Assembly: GCA_024693285.1 (NCBI GenBank)
Contig: JAILLE010000022.1
Coordinates: 1 to 64,000 of the forward strand
Origin: Bacteroidales bacterium
GTDB lineage: Bacteria; Bacteroidota; Bacteroidia; Bacteroidales; UBA932
DNA: 64,000 bases
Reading direction: 5' to 3'
Position numbers and translations under genes: made by a program. The notes under the pieces are model-generated. The model had not been told where the DNA came from. It saw only the letters and a program-made list of their open reading frames with translations, and did not search any database. Positions 8,230 to 15,149 of this stretch are shown here, piece after piece; positions within the stretch are counted from its first letter, which is position 1; every line of letters begins with the position of its first letter.

Positions 8230-9885
8230 ATGACAATATCCGAAGTTTTGCTCCTCGCGAGGGAGAATATAAGGAGCCTTACCCCTTATTCCACAGCCAG
8301 GGATGAGTATCGTGGCGAATTGGGAATACTCCTTGACGCTAACGAGAGTCCCTTTGGGAAAGAAGGCCTTAACAGGTATCCTTCCCGGAACCTTAGGGAA
8401 TCGCTTGCCGACAAGATATCCAAACTAAAGGGTATTCCGAGAGAGAGACTATTTCTCGGAAACGGGAGCGATGAGACTATTGACCTGTGTTACAGGGTAT
8501 TCTGCCAGCCTGGGAAAGACAATGCCGTGATGATCGCCCCGAGTTACGGGATGTATTCTGTCTGCGCCGGAATCAACGATGTGGAATGCCGCCAGATTCA
8601 ATTGGAAGAAGATTTTTCCTTGCCTGTTGGCGCTCTGCTGGATGCTTCCGACAGCGGGACCAAACTGATGTTTTTATGTTCCCCGAACAACCCTACCGGC
8701 AACGCTTTCCCCGAAAGTGGGATCAGACGGCTTCTGGACGACTTTAAAGGTGTCCTTGTCTTGGATGAGGCTTATGTCGATTTTTCTGAGCAAGGTTCGA
8801 TGATGGGACTTCTTGATGAATATCCGAACCTGATCATTCTCCAGACTCTTTCCAAGGCTTACGGTATGGCAGGGCTTAGAGTAGGTATGGCCTTGGCGGA
8901 TCCCGCTATAGTGTCTTTATTCGATAAGGTCCGTTATCCATATAATATCGGTACAGATACCTTGCGTCTGGCTGTCGGTAGCATTAATCCTGAGAAAGTC
9001 GCTTCCGAGATACAGATGATCAGGGCACAGAGGGATATAGTCGCTTCGAGGTTGGCAGGATTCAGATGTGTCGAAAAGATATTCCCGAGTGACGCTAACT
9101 TCCTGTTAGTCAAGGTAACGGAGCCCATGGCGCTATATTCCCACCTTCTCAAGGACGGGATTATAGTCAGGAACCGCTCATCTGTCACCGGTTGCGAGGG
9201 TTGCCTCCGTCTGACTGTCGGAACACCAGAGGAGAACAATAGGATGCTGAGATCCATTGAGACTTTCGAGAATCCCGGAGTGATAGATTCCATCCCGGTC
9301 CAAGAAGGACGACGGGCGTGTCGAGAGAGGGTCACTCGTGAGACCAAGGTGCTTGTTGAGGTTGATCTTGACGGTAATGGCGAGAGTTCCATCAGCACAG
9401 GTCTTCGGTTCTTTGACCACATGCTTGAGCAGATTCCCCATCACTCTGGTATCTCGTTGAAGATAATCGCTGAAGGGGACCTTGATGTGGATGAGCACCA
9501 CACTATGGAGGATGTCGCTATCACTCTCGGAGAGACTCTGTTGGAGGCTTTGGGAGACAGGAGGGGCATAGAGCGTTATGGATTCGCTCTGCCTATGGAT
9601 GAGTGCGATGCCTTTGTTACTATGGATCTCGGTGGCCGTATCGATTTCAAATGGGATGTCGTTTTCACAAGGGAATATGTCGGGGACACTCCCACGGAGA
9701 TGTTCAAGCATTTCTTCCAGTCGCTTTGCTCGGCGTTGAAGTGCAACCTTCATATTACCGCCAAAGGGGAGAACAACCATCATATAGCGGAATCCGTTTT
9801 CAAAGCTTTCGCCAGGACTCTTGGCGCTGCCGTGAAGAAAGATCCTTTCAAGTATGATATTCCTAGCAGCAAAGGGACATTATGA
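8230..9885 (+). CDS. hisCB: HisC-HisB fusion: histidinol-phosphate aminotransferase + imidazoleglycerol-phosphate dehydratase
   Basis: 551 residues in two domains. Residues 1 to about 345 are a PLP aminotransferase of the HisC type (DANESPFG, SPNNPTGN, LDEAYVDF, TLSKAYGMAGLRVG with the PLP lysine near 209). After a short linker, residues from about 361 to 551 are a complete IGP dehydratase (GLRFFDHMLEQIPHH, DVDEHHTMEDVAI, with a second metal motif ENNHHIAESVFKAFAR near the end). There is no HAD phosphatase domain between or before them, unlike the common bifunctional HisB. The start is the ATG at 8230, seven bases after GGAGGGA; an in-frame ATG at 8209 lies inside hisD and is less likely. Overlaps hisH by 4 bases (ATGA). 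Two non-adjacent pathway steps (HisB before, HisC after) are thus on one chain. Confidence 0.93.
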   Translation: MTISEVLLLARENIRSLTPYSTARDEYRGELGILLDANESPFGKEGLNRYPSRNLRESLADKISKLKGIPRERLFLGNGSDETIDLCYRVFCQPGKDNAVMIAPSYGMYSVCAGINDVECRQIQLEEDFSLPVGALLDASDSGTKLMFLCSPNNPTGNAFPESGIRRLLDDFKGVLVLDEAYVDFSEQGSMMGLLDEYPNLIILQTLSKAYGMAGLRVGMALADPAIVSLFDKVRYPYNIGTDTLRLAVGSINPEKVASEIQMIRAQRDIVASRLAGFRCVEKIFPSDANFLLVKVTEPMALYSHLLKDGIIVRNRSSVTGCEGCLRLTVGTPEENNRMLRSIETFENPGVIDSIPVQEGRRACRERVTRETKVLVEVDLDGNGESSISTGLRFFDHMLEQIPHHSGISLKIIAEGDLDVDEHHTMEDVAITLGETLLEALGDRRGIERYGFALPMDECDAFVTMDLGGRIDFKWDVVFTREYVGDTPTEMFKHFFQSLCSALKCNLHITAKGENNHHIAESVFKAFARTLGAAVKKDPFKYDIPSSKGTL

Positions 9886-10472
9886 TAGCCGTTGTCAGAT
9901 ATGATGCCGGCAATGTTCTGTCGGTGGTGAATGCCTTACGCCGGTGCGGAGTGGAGGATTTCGAGTTAACTTCTGATCCTGAGGCTATCAAAAATGCCGA
10001 CAAGGTTATCCTGCCTGGAGTCGGGGACGCCTCAGTGGCGCTATCCAGCCTGCGTTCCTTGGGCCTGGATCCGGTTATCAGATCCTTGACTTGTCCGGTT
10101 TTAGGAATATGTGTCGGAATGCAGGTCCTCTGCCGTCATTGCGAGGAAGGTGATGTGGATGGTCTAGGCATATTCGACACTGCAGTCAGTCGTTTCAACT
10201 TGGAGGACCCCGGTCTGAAGATCCCCCATATGGGGTGGAACCAGTTGAAAGATATGAGAACCCCTCTTTTCAAAGGACTCCCTGATGGATCCTATGTGTA
10301 TTTCGTCCACTCTTTCCGGGCTGAATTGTCCAGCGACACTATCGCCACTACAGTTTACGGGTCTCCTTTCAGCGCCGCTTTAGCCAAGGATAATTTCTTT
10401 GGGACTCAGTTCCATCCTGAGAAGAGCGGCCCTTCTGGAGCCTTGATAATCAAAAACTTCCTGGCTTTATGA
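9882..10472 (+). CDS. hisH: Imidazole glycerol phosphate synthase, glutaminase subunit HisH
   Basis: 196 residues. Class I glutamine amidotransferase that releases ammonia for HisF. The nucleophile elbow GICVGMQVL contains the catalytic cysteine (about residue 77), and the His/Glu pair is in FHPEKSG near 178-184. The N-terminus (IAVVRYDAGNVLSVVNAL) is typical. Start ATG overlaps the hisCB stop as ATGA; the stop overlaps hisA by 4 bases. This tight coupling is expected for subunits made in equal amounts. Confidence 0.96.
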   Translation: MIAVVRYDAGNVLSVVNALRRCGVEDFELTSDPEAIKNADKVILPGVGDASVALSSLRSLGLDPVIRSLTCPVLGICVGMQVLCRHCEEGDVDGLGIFDTAVSRFNLEDPGLKIPHMGWNQLKDMRTPLFKGLPDGSYVYFVHSFRAELSSDTIATTVYGSPFSAALAKDNFFGTQFHPEKSGPSGALIIKNFLAL

Positions 10473-11194
10473 TACAAATAGTCCCAGCTATTGACATTAT
10501 TGGAGGACGTTGCGTCCGCCTTAGTCAGGGAGATTTCTCCAGGGAGACCTCCTATGAGACGACTCCTGTCGAGATGGCGTCACGGTTTTTGGGAAACGGT
10601 TTCAAGAGCCTTCATGTGGTGGATCTTGAGGGTGCCAAGAATGGGAAACCTGCTAATCTGAAATCATTAAGAGGGCTTGCTTCCTTAGGTGATATCGAAA
10701 TTGAGTGGGGTGGTGGAATCAAGACCCGTAAGGATCTCGAGGCGGCATTGGAGGCTGGGGCTTCCAGCGTTGTATTCGGGACCTTGGCTGTCCGTAATCC
10801 AGACTTGTTCAATTCTTTCCTTGAAGAATATGGGCCTGACAAAATCACTCTTGGAGCCGATGTCCGCGGAACAAAAGTGGCTGTCGGAGGATGGATGGAA
10901 ACTTCTGATGTTGAGCTTTCCGGCTTGATCAGTTCGTTCCTGCCTGGACTGTCAAGCGTTATCGTCACAGAAATTTCCAGGGATGGCATGTTCACGGGAT
11001 CGAACCCGGAGTTTTTCCGGGGACTTATGGCCGATTTCCCCGGTGTGGTTTTCACCGCGAGTGGGGGAATAGGCTCAATACCTGATATTGAGGCTCTTGA
11101 CAATACTTGTGTGCCGAGAGTGATTGTCGGAAAAGCATTGTACGAGGGTAGAATTAAACTGGAGGATCTGGCTTTATGGTCGCGAAGAGGATAA
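10469..11194 (+). CDS. hisA: Phosphoribosylformimino-5-aminoimidazole carboxamide ribotide isomerase HisA
   Basis: 241 residues, a (beta/alpha)8 barrel that carries out the Amadori rearrangement of ProFAR. The two half-barrel aspartates are visible in [18 protein letters not shown] (N-terminal) and [13 protein letters not shown] (C-terminal half), and the phosphate loops in [11 protein letters not shown] and ASGGIGS. Overlaps hisF by 19 bases. HisA and HisF are paralogues; this one is assigned by IDIIGG versus CLDVKDG in the next gene. Confidence 0.95.
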   Translation: MIQIVPAIDIIGGRCVRLSQGDFSRETSYETTPVEMASRFLGNGFKSLHVVDLEGAKNGKPANLKSLRGLASLGDIEIEWGGGIKTRKDLEAALEAGASSVVFGTLAVRNPDLFNSFLEEYGPDKITLGADVRGTKVAVGGWMETSDVELSGLISSFLPGLSSVIVTEISRDGMFTGSNPEFFRGLMADFPGVVFTASGGIGSIPDIEALDNTCVPRVIVGKALYEGRIKLEDLALWSRRG

Positions 11195-11931
11195 TCCCTT
11201 GTCTTGACGTAAAGGACGGCAAGACTGTCAAAGGAATCAATTTCCTTGGGCTCAAGGAGGTTGGGGATCCTGTGGAATTGGGTGCTGAATATGCCGCGCA
11301 GGGAGCTGATGAGCTTGTTTACCTTGACATTAGCGCCACCTTGGAGGGGCGGAGAACTTTCACCGAGCTGGTCAGGGCCGTAGCGATGAGGTTGGACATA
11401 CCTTTCACTGTCGGCGGAGGAATATCCTCTTTGGCTGATGCCGCTAGGCTTTTGGAAGCCGGGGCCGACAAGGTCAGTATTAATAGCGCCGCTTTGAGAA
11501 ATCCTGATCTGATAGGAGAGATCGCCGGACATTTCGGAAGCCAGTTTTTGGTCGTGGCTATTGACGCCAGGACAATAGATGGCAGATGGTTGGCGACGAC
11601 CCATGGAGGAAGCGTGCAGACCGATATGGAGCTGTTCTCATGGGCAAAAGAGTCCCAGGAGCGTGGCGCTGGGGAGATATTGTTCACCTCGATGGACCAC
11701 GACGGGACCAAAATAGGTTATCCTTGTGATACTTTCGCCGCTCTTTGTGGCAGCCTCTCAATTCCTGTCATCGCTTCGGGAGGAGCCGGGAACGCTGAAG
11801 ACATAGCTAAGGTATTGACTGAGGGTAGGGCTGACGCGGCTCTCGCCGCAAGTATCTTCCATTACGGGGAAATCACTATCCCGGAGCTGAAAAGATACCT
11901 TGCGGATCGCGGAATAAAAGTAAGATTATAG
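11176..11931 (+). CDS. hisF: Imidazole glycerol phosphate synthase, cyclase subunit HisF
   Basis: 251 residues, the family length. Barrel enzyme that uses ammonia from HisH to form IGP and AICAR. Signatures: [19 protein letters not shown] with the catalytic Asp, [31 protein letters not shown] with the second catalytic Asp, and ASGGAGN for phosphate binding. Start codon lies within the end of hisA. Partner hisH is two genes upstream. Confidence 0.96.
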   Translation: MVAKRIIPCLDVKDGKTVKGINFLGLKEVGDPVELGAEYAAQGADELVYLDISATLEGRRTFTELVRAVAMRLDIPFTVGGGISSLADAARLLEAGADKVSINSAALRNPDLIGEIAGHFGSQFLVVAIDARTIDGRWLATTHGGSVQTDMELFSWAKESQERGAGEILFTSMDHDGTKIGYPCDTFAALCGSLSIPVIASGGAGNAEDIAKVLTEGRADAALAASIFHYGEITIPELKRYLADRGIKVRL

Positions 11932-11945
11932 TATTGGATATTAAT

Positions 11946-12545
11946 ATGAAAAAGAAAGAAATTGATTTCGGTAAGAACCCGGACGGATTGGTCCCGGCGA
12001 TAATCCAGGACGTGGACACCAAGAAGGTCTTGATGCTGGGTTATATGGACAAAGAAGCGTATGAGAAGACTCTCGATAGTGGTCTCGTGACATTCTGGAG
12101 CCGTTCCAGACAGACCTTGTGGACAAAAGGGGAGACCAGCGGCAATTACCTGCATGTCAAGAGACTCTTCGTTGATTGCGACTCGGACACGCTATTGATT
12201 TACGCCCGGCCTGATGGCCCTACATGCCATAGGGGCACTATCTCTTGTTTCGACACTCCTGACGAGGAGGGATTTCTGGGAAGGCTGCAGCAAGTCATCC
12301 GTGGGCGTCATGAGGAGATGCCGGAAGGACACTACACCACCCGGCTTTTTTCCGCTGGCGTGTCCAAGATTTCCCAGAAGGTTGGGGAAGAGGCTGTGGA
12401 GACCATTCTAGAGGCGATGAGAGGGGATCATGAAAGGTATATCTATGAGGCCTCTGACCTGCTCTATCACCTCCTTGTTCTTAATGAGCAAATGGGAATC
12501 GGGATAGCTGATTTGGAAAAAGAATTGTTGTCCAGGCACAAGTGA
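11946..12545 (+). CDS. hisIE: HisIE, phosphoribosyl-AMP cyclohydrolase / phosphoribosyl-ATP pyrophosphatase
   Basis: 199 residues from the ATG at 11946 (a TTG four codons upstream, right behind the hisF stop, would also work). N-terminal PRA-CH domain with MLGYMDKEA, FWSRSRQTLWTKGETSGN and the metal-binding DCDSDTLL; C-terminal PRA-PH domain with KVGEEAVETILEA and ASDLLYHLLVL. Bifunctional fusion carrying pathway steps 2 and 3, as in enteric bacteria and Bacteroidota. Last gene of the operon. No strong terminator directly follows; a large hairpin lies about 110 bases downstream. Confidence 0.95.
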   Translation: MKKKEIDFGKNPDGLVPAIIQDVDTKKVLMLGYMDKEAYEKTLDSGLVTFWSRSRQTLWTKGETSGNYLHVKRLFVDCDSDTLLIYARPDGPTCHRGTISCFDTPDEEGFLGRLQQVIRGRHEEMPEGHYTTRLFSAGVSKISQKVGEEAVETILEAMRGDHERYIYEASDLLYHLLVLNEQMGIGIADLEKELLSRHK

Positions 12546-12587
12546 AAGATTATTATTAGCTGATTTGTAAAAAAACAAGTCAAATAA

Positions 12588-12617
12588 TTGTTAGTATTAA
12601 AAGAATTCGTATATTTG
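12588..12617 (+). promoter_or_regulatory. Promoter of the surface-protein operon (12.8-18.1 kb)
   Basis: TTG at 12588-12590, exactly 19 bases, then TATATTTG at 12610-12617, a full match to the Bacteroidota consensus. Predicted start near 12623, giving a leader of about 210 bases before the ATG at 12835. The leader holds a strong hairpin and a possible short ORF. Confidence 0.7.
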
Positions 12618-12655
12618 ACTCGAAGTTTTTCATAGTTTAAGTTTAGGTTAAGTAG

Positions 12656-12692
12656 CGGAGCGATCGCAGTGACTGCGATTGCTCCGTGTTTT
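12656..12692 (+). terminator. Strong hairpin with T-run in the leader of the surface operon
   Basis: A 14-pair stem (12656-12669 with 12673-12686, one G-U) closes a three-base TGA loop and is followed by TGTTTTAT. It begins about 33 bases after the predicted start of the new transcript and 110 bases after hisIE. It may end his transcription, or act as an attenuator or barrier for the downstream operon, or both. The T-run is short and interrupted, so termination strength is uncertain. Confidence 0.55.
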
Positions 12693-12773
12693 ATGCCCAT
12701 CCGTAAGATAAAAAACGGAAATTTATTTTTTCTCGGCCATTTTTTTCTGTTCTTGATCTTTATTTCCATTTAG
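12693..12773 (+). CDS. Candidate 26-residue membrane peptide in the leader
   Basis: ATG to TAG, 26 codons: a basic start (MPIRKIKNGN) then a wholly hydrophobic run rich in Phe, Leu and Ile to the end, as in a single-helix small membrane protein or an export-type leader peptide. It starts seven bases after the leader hairpin and lies upstream of the lipoprotein gene. There is no Shine-Dalgarno site, and T-rich DNA easily encodes Phe/Leu runs by chance, so this is only a candidate. A second small hairpin (CCGCG/CGCGG, 12796-12810) follows before the next gene. Confidence 0.25.
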   Translation: MPIRKIKNGNLFFLGHFFLFLIFISI

Positions 12774-12834
12774 TCTCCATAGTTTTGCCAACGGTCCGCG
12801 ACAACCGCGGCAGTTAACTATTCTTTTACAAACT

Positions 12835-13929
12835 ATGAAGACCTTTATTCGTTTATTCAGACATTCGGCCCTGGCTGGGATAGCGTTCTGGGCCCTGTTT
12901 TCCTCCTCATGCGATAAGTTTCCTCCCGAATCCGGACAGGGAACTTTAAGCTGGAATTTCTCCTCTGGTGTCATCACGCGGGCTGTCGACCTGCCCGACA
13001 CTGATTCTTTCAGGCTCCGGGTTGTCAACTCGGCAAATGAAATCCTATATGACGGTAAATATGGAGATTCTCCGGAGACAATGCTTGTCAATCCTGGAAC
13101 GTATTCAGTAAGTGTCGTTTCCAGAGACTTTACGGCTCCGGAGTTCGAGGCCCCGCAATTTGGAGATGAACAAGTCGTTGTGGTCAAGGCAGGAGCCGTC
13201 ACAAGGGTGTTGTTGTCATGTTCCCAACTGAATTCCGGACTCCGTCTTAATATAGATCCTGAGTTTGAAAACACTTACCCCGGAGGGTCACTGTCCGTAT
13301 CTTCCACAGGAGGTTCGCTCATTTATGTGCCCTCAGAGAAGCGGACCGGTTTTTTCAAGGCAGGTAATATCTCTATAGCCTTGAAAGATGGAAGCAAATC
13401 AACCCAATTGTTGACAAGAAATCTGGAAGCCAGGGAAATCCTCACTCTCGGCATCACATGTCCGTCCAATTCCGGCTCAGCCCAAGGAGGCACCCTTTCG
13501 ATTGTTGTCGATACTTTAAGGACTTGGACAACTGATGATTATGAGATTGGTTCCGCAGGTGGTGGAGACGCCGGAACCAGTCGCGAGAGAGCATACGGAG
13601 CTGCCCAGGTGAAGGATCATGCGGGAGAGAAATCTGTTTGGGTGACGGGATACATTGTCGGTGGCGACCTGTCATCGAGCAAGAACGGGATAAAGTTCGA
13701 AGGTCCTTTCGAGTCTATGACCAATATAGCGATCGCGGCCAGATCATCAGTGACGGAGAAGTCATCCTGTGTCTCCGTCCAATTAGTCAAGGGTGAGATG
13801 AGAGTCGCGTTGAATCTGGTCGATCACCCTGGCCTCCTCGGAAAAAAAGTGTATCTGAAAGGAGACCTTCAGGAGGCTTATTACGGCATCCCCGGAATCA
13901 AGAATCTGACTGAATATTCATTCGAATGA
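12835..13929 (+). CDS. Surface lipoprotein with DUF4493-like and DUF6359-like domains
   Basis: 364 residues. An N-terminal lipoprotein signal ends near Cys26 (FWALFSSSC, then DKFPP), so the protein should be acylated and carried to the outer membrane. The first part (about 35-190: GTLSWNFSSGVITRA, LNPGTYSVSVVS-type strands) resembles the DUF4493 beta-sandwich seen in Bacteroidota lipoproteins. The last part (about 250-364: VWVTGYIVGG, then short strands ending with KKVYLKGDL) resembles DUF6359, an OB-like fold. Both domain assignments are by eye. First gene of the operon with the OmpA-like and collagen-like proteins; its function is unknown but surface or adhesin-like by context. Confidence 0.6.
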   Translation: MKTFIRLFRHSALAGIAFWALFSSSCDKFPPESGQGTLSWNFSSGVITRAVDLPDTDSFRLRVVNSANEILYDGKYGDSPETMLVNPGTYSVSVVSRDFTAPEFEAPQFGDEQVVVVKAGAVTRVLLSCSQLNSGLRLNIDPEFENTYPGGSLSVSSTGGSLIYVPSEKRTGFFKAGNISIALKDGSKSTQLLTRNLEAREILTLGITCPSNSGSAQGGTLSIVVDTLRTWTTDDYEIGSAGGGDAGTSRERAYGAAQVKDHAGEKSVWVTGYIVGGDLSSSKNGIKFEGPFESMTNIAIAARSSVTEKSSCVSVQLVKGEMRVALNLVDHPGLLGKKVYLKGDLQEAYYGIPGIKNLTEYSFE

Positions 13930-13965
13930 GTATAGGTACCAATTGTAAACAGTAACAACCGACTG

Positions 13966-15138
13966 ATGAAAAACAAACTGATCCTGATGGCAATGTCCAT
14001 CATCTTGCTATGCCCCTGGAGGGCATATTCACAGAACTCCTCCCATGCCTTCGAGTTCGGACTCGGAGGTTCGGCCATCAACCACACCAGGAATATGGTC
14101 TCGGATTTCCACCAGACTCCCGGAGGCGATTATGTGTTCACGCTGGAGGAGAAACTTCTTTATGGAGGTGTCAGCCTCTATTCCGCCTATGAACTCAAAA
14201 ATTGGCTTTACGCTGACCTGCAAGGGACTTTTGGCTTGGCCAGATTCTATGATTCCGGTTCTATGAAGCAGGGTTATTCAATCATGGCGGGGCCTGGGAT
14301 ACAATTCCGTCCCTTTGTCAGGAGCGAGTGGATCCAGCCATATATCCGTCTTGGAGTGAGCTATTACCACAAAAACTTCCCGGCTTTTTACTTCGGGCAA
14401 TTCAAAGGAGATATCACCAAGGAGTCTGTATGGAAGGCAGAGGATGCCTGGAATAAGGGAACCACTTTTGACTCTGACAATTACGTCCCTGTTTCAGCAG
14501 GGATAGGTCTGGTCGGATGGCTCGGAGACAAAGTAGGTGTAAGGATTGGAGGTGATTATATGAGAACTCTTGGATCCAAGGGGGCGAATTTCGCCATGGG
14601 CTCCGCCGGTTTGGTGTTTAGGTTTGGTGGCAAGAGAAAGAGGAGTATGCCCCAACCGGTGGAGACTGTGGTTGAGAAGATTGTGGAGAAAGAAGTAGTG
14701 AAAGAGGTTCCGGTTGAGGTCGTTAAGGAGGTGGTCAGGGAAGTCCGCTCCCAGAAGACTCTCGCTGAGCTTATGGATAATGTGACATTCGATTTCGACA
14801 AGGCTGTCATTACTCCGGAAAGCGAGAGCGTCCTTGACGAGGTCGCGCAGGTAATCCTCAAATTCCCGGAGTCCAAGTTCCTGATCAGCGGCCATACAGA
14901 CGCCCGTGGGGATGTCTCCTATAACGAGAGACTCTCCGAAGCCAGAGCCAAGGCTGTCTATAAGGCGCTTCTGAACCGAGGTGTGCCCGAGGCCATGATT
15001 TGTTATCGTGGTTTCGGAAAGAGAACCGCTATCGTTCCCGCCGGGTCAGACGATAACCTCAGGCGAGGCGACAGGAAGGTCGTCATCGAGCAAGTTACCT
15101 GGGAACCTCTATGGAACTATTTGAAAAACAACAATTAA
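13966..15138 (+). CDS. OmpA-family outer membrane protein with PG-binding domain
   Basis: 390 residues. Signal peptide (about 1-22, ending YSQ), then an N-terminal region of amphipathic strands (about 25-220) that looks like an eight-strand barrel ending in a final strand GLVFRFGGK. A charged linker of Val/Glu/Lys repeats (VVEKIVEKEVVKEVPVEVV, about 230-258) follows. The C-terminal OmpA domain (about 265-385) has FDFDKAVITPES and SGHTDARGDVSYNERLSEARA, with the Asp and Arg that hold diaminopimelate of peptidoglycan. It should tie the outer membrane to the cell wall. It lies 36 bases after the lipoprotein gene and 11 bases before the collagen-like gene. Confidence 0.88.
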   Translation: MKNKLILMAMSIILLCPWRAYSQNSSHAFEFGLGGSAINHTRNMVSDFHQTPGGDYVFTLEEKLLYGGVSLYSAYELKNWLYADLQGTFGLARFYDSGSMKQGYSIMAGPGIQFRPFVRSEWIQPYIRLGVSYYHKNFPAFYFGQFKGDITKESVWKAEDAWNKGTTFDSDNYVPVSAGIGLVGWLGDKVGVRIGGDYMRTLGSKGANFAMGSAGLVFRFGGKRKRSMPQPVETVVEKIVEKEVVKEVPVEVVKEVVREVRSQKTLAELMDNVTFDFDKAVITPESESVLDEVAQVILKFPESKFLISGHTDARGDVSYNERLSEARAKAVYKALLNRGVPEAMICYRGFGKRTAIVPAGSDDNLRRGDRKVVIEQVTWEPLWNYLKNNN

Positions 15139-15149
15139 ACAAAGAGCTA

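Noticed and set aside
10612..11604. A 330-codon minus-strand ORF across hisA and hisF
   Set aside because: Antisense to two overlapping barrel genes; no start context or recognisable motif.
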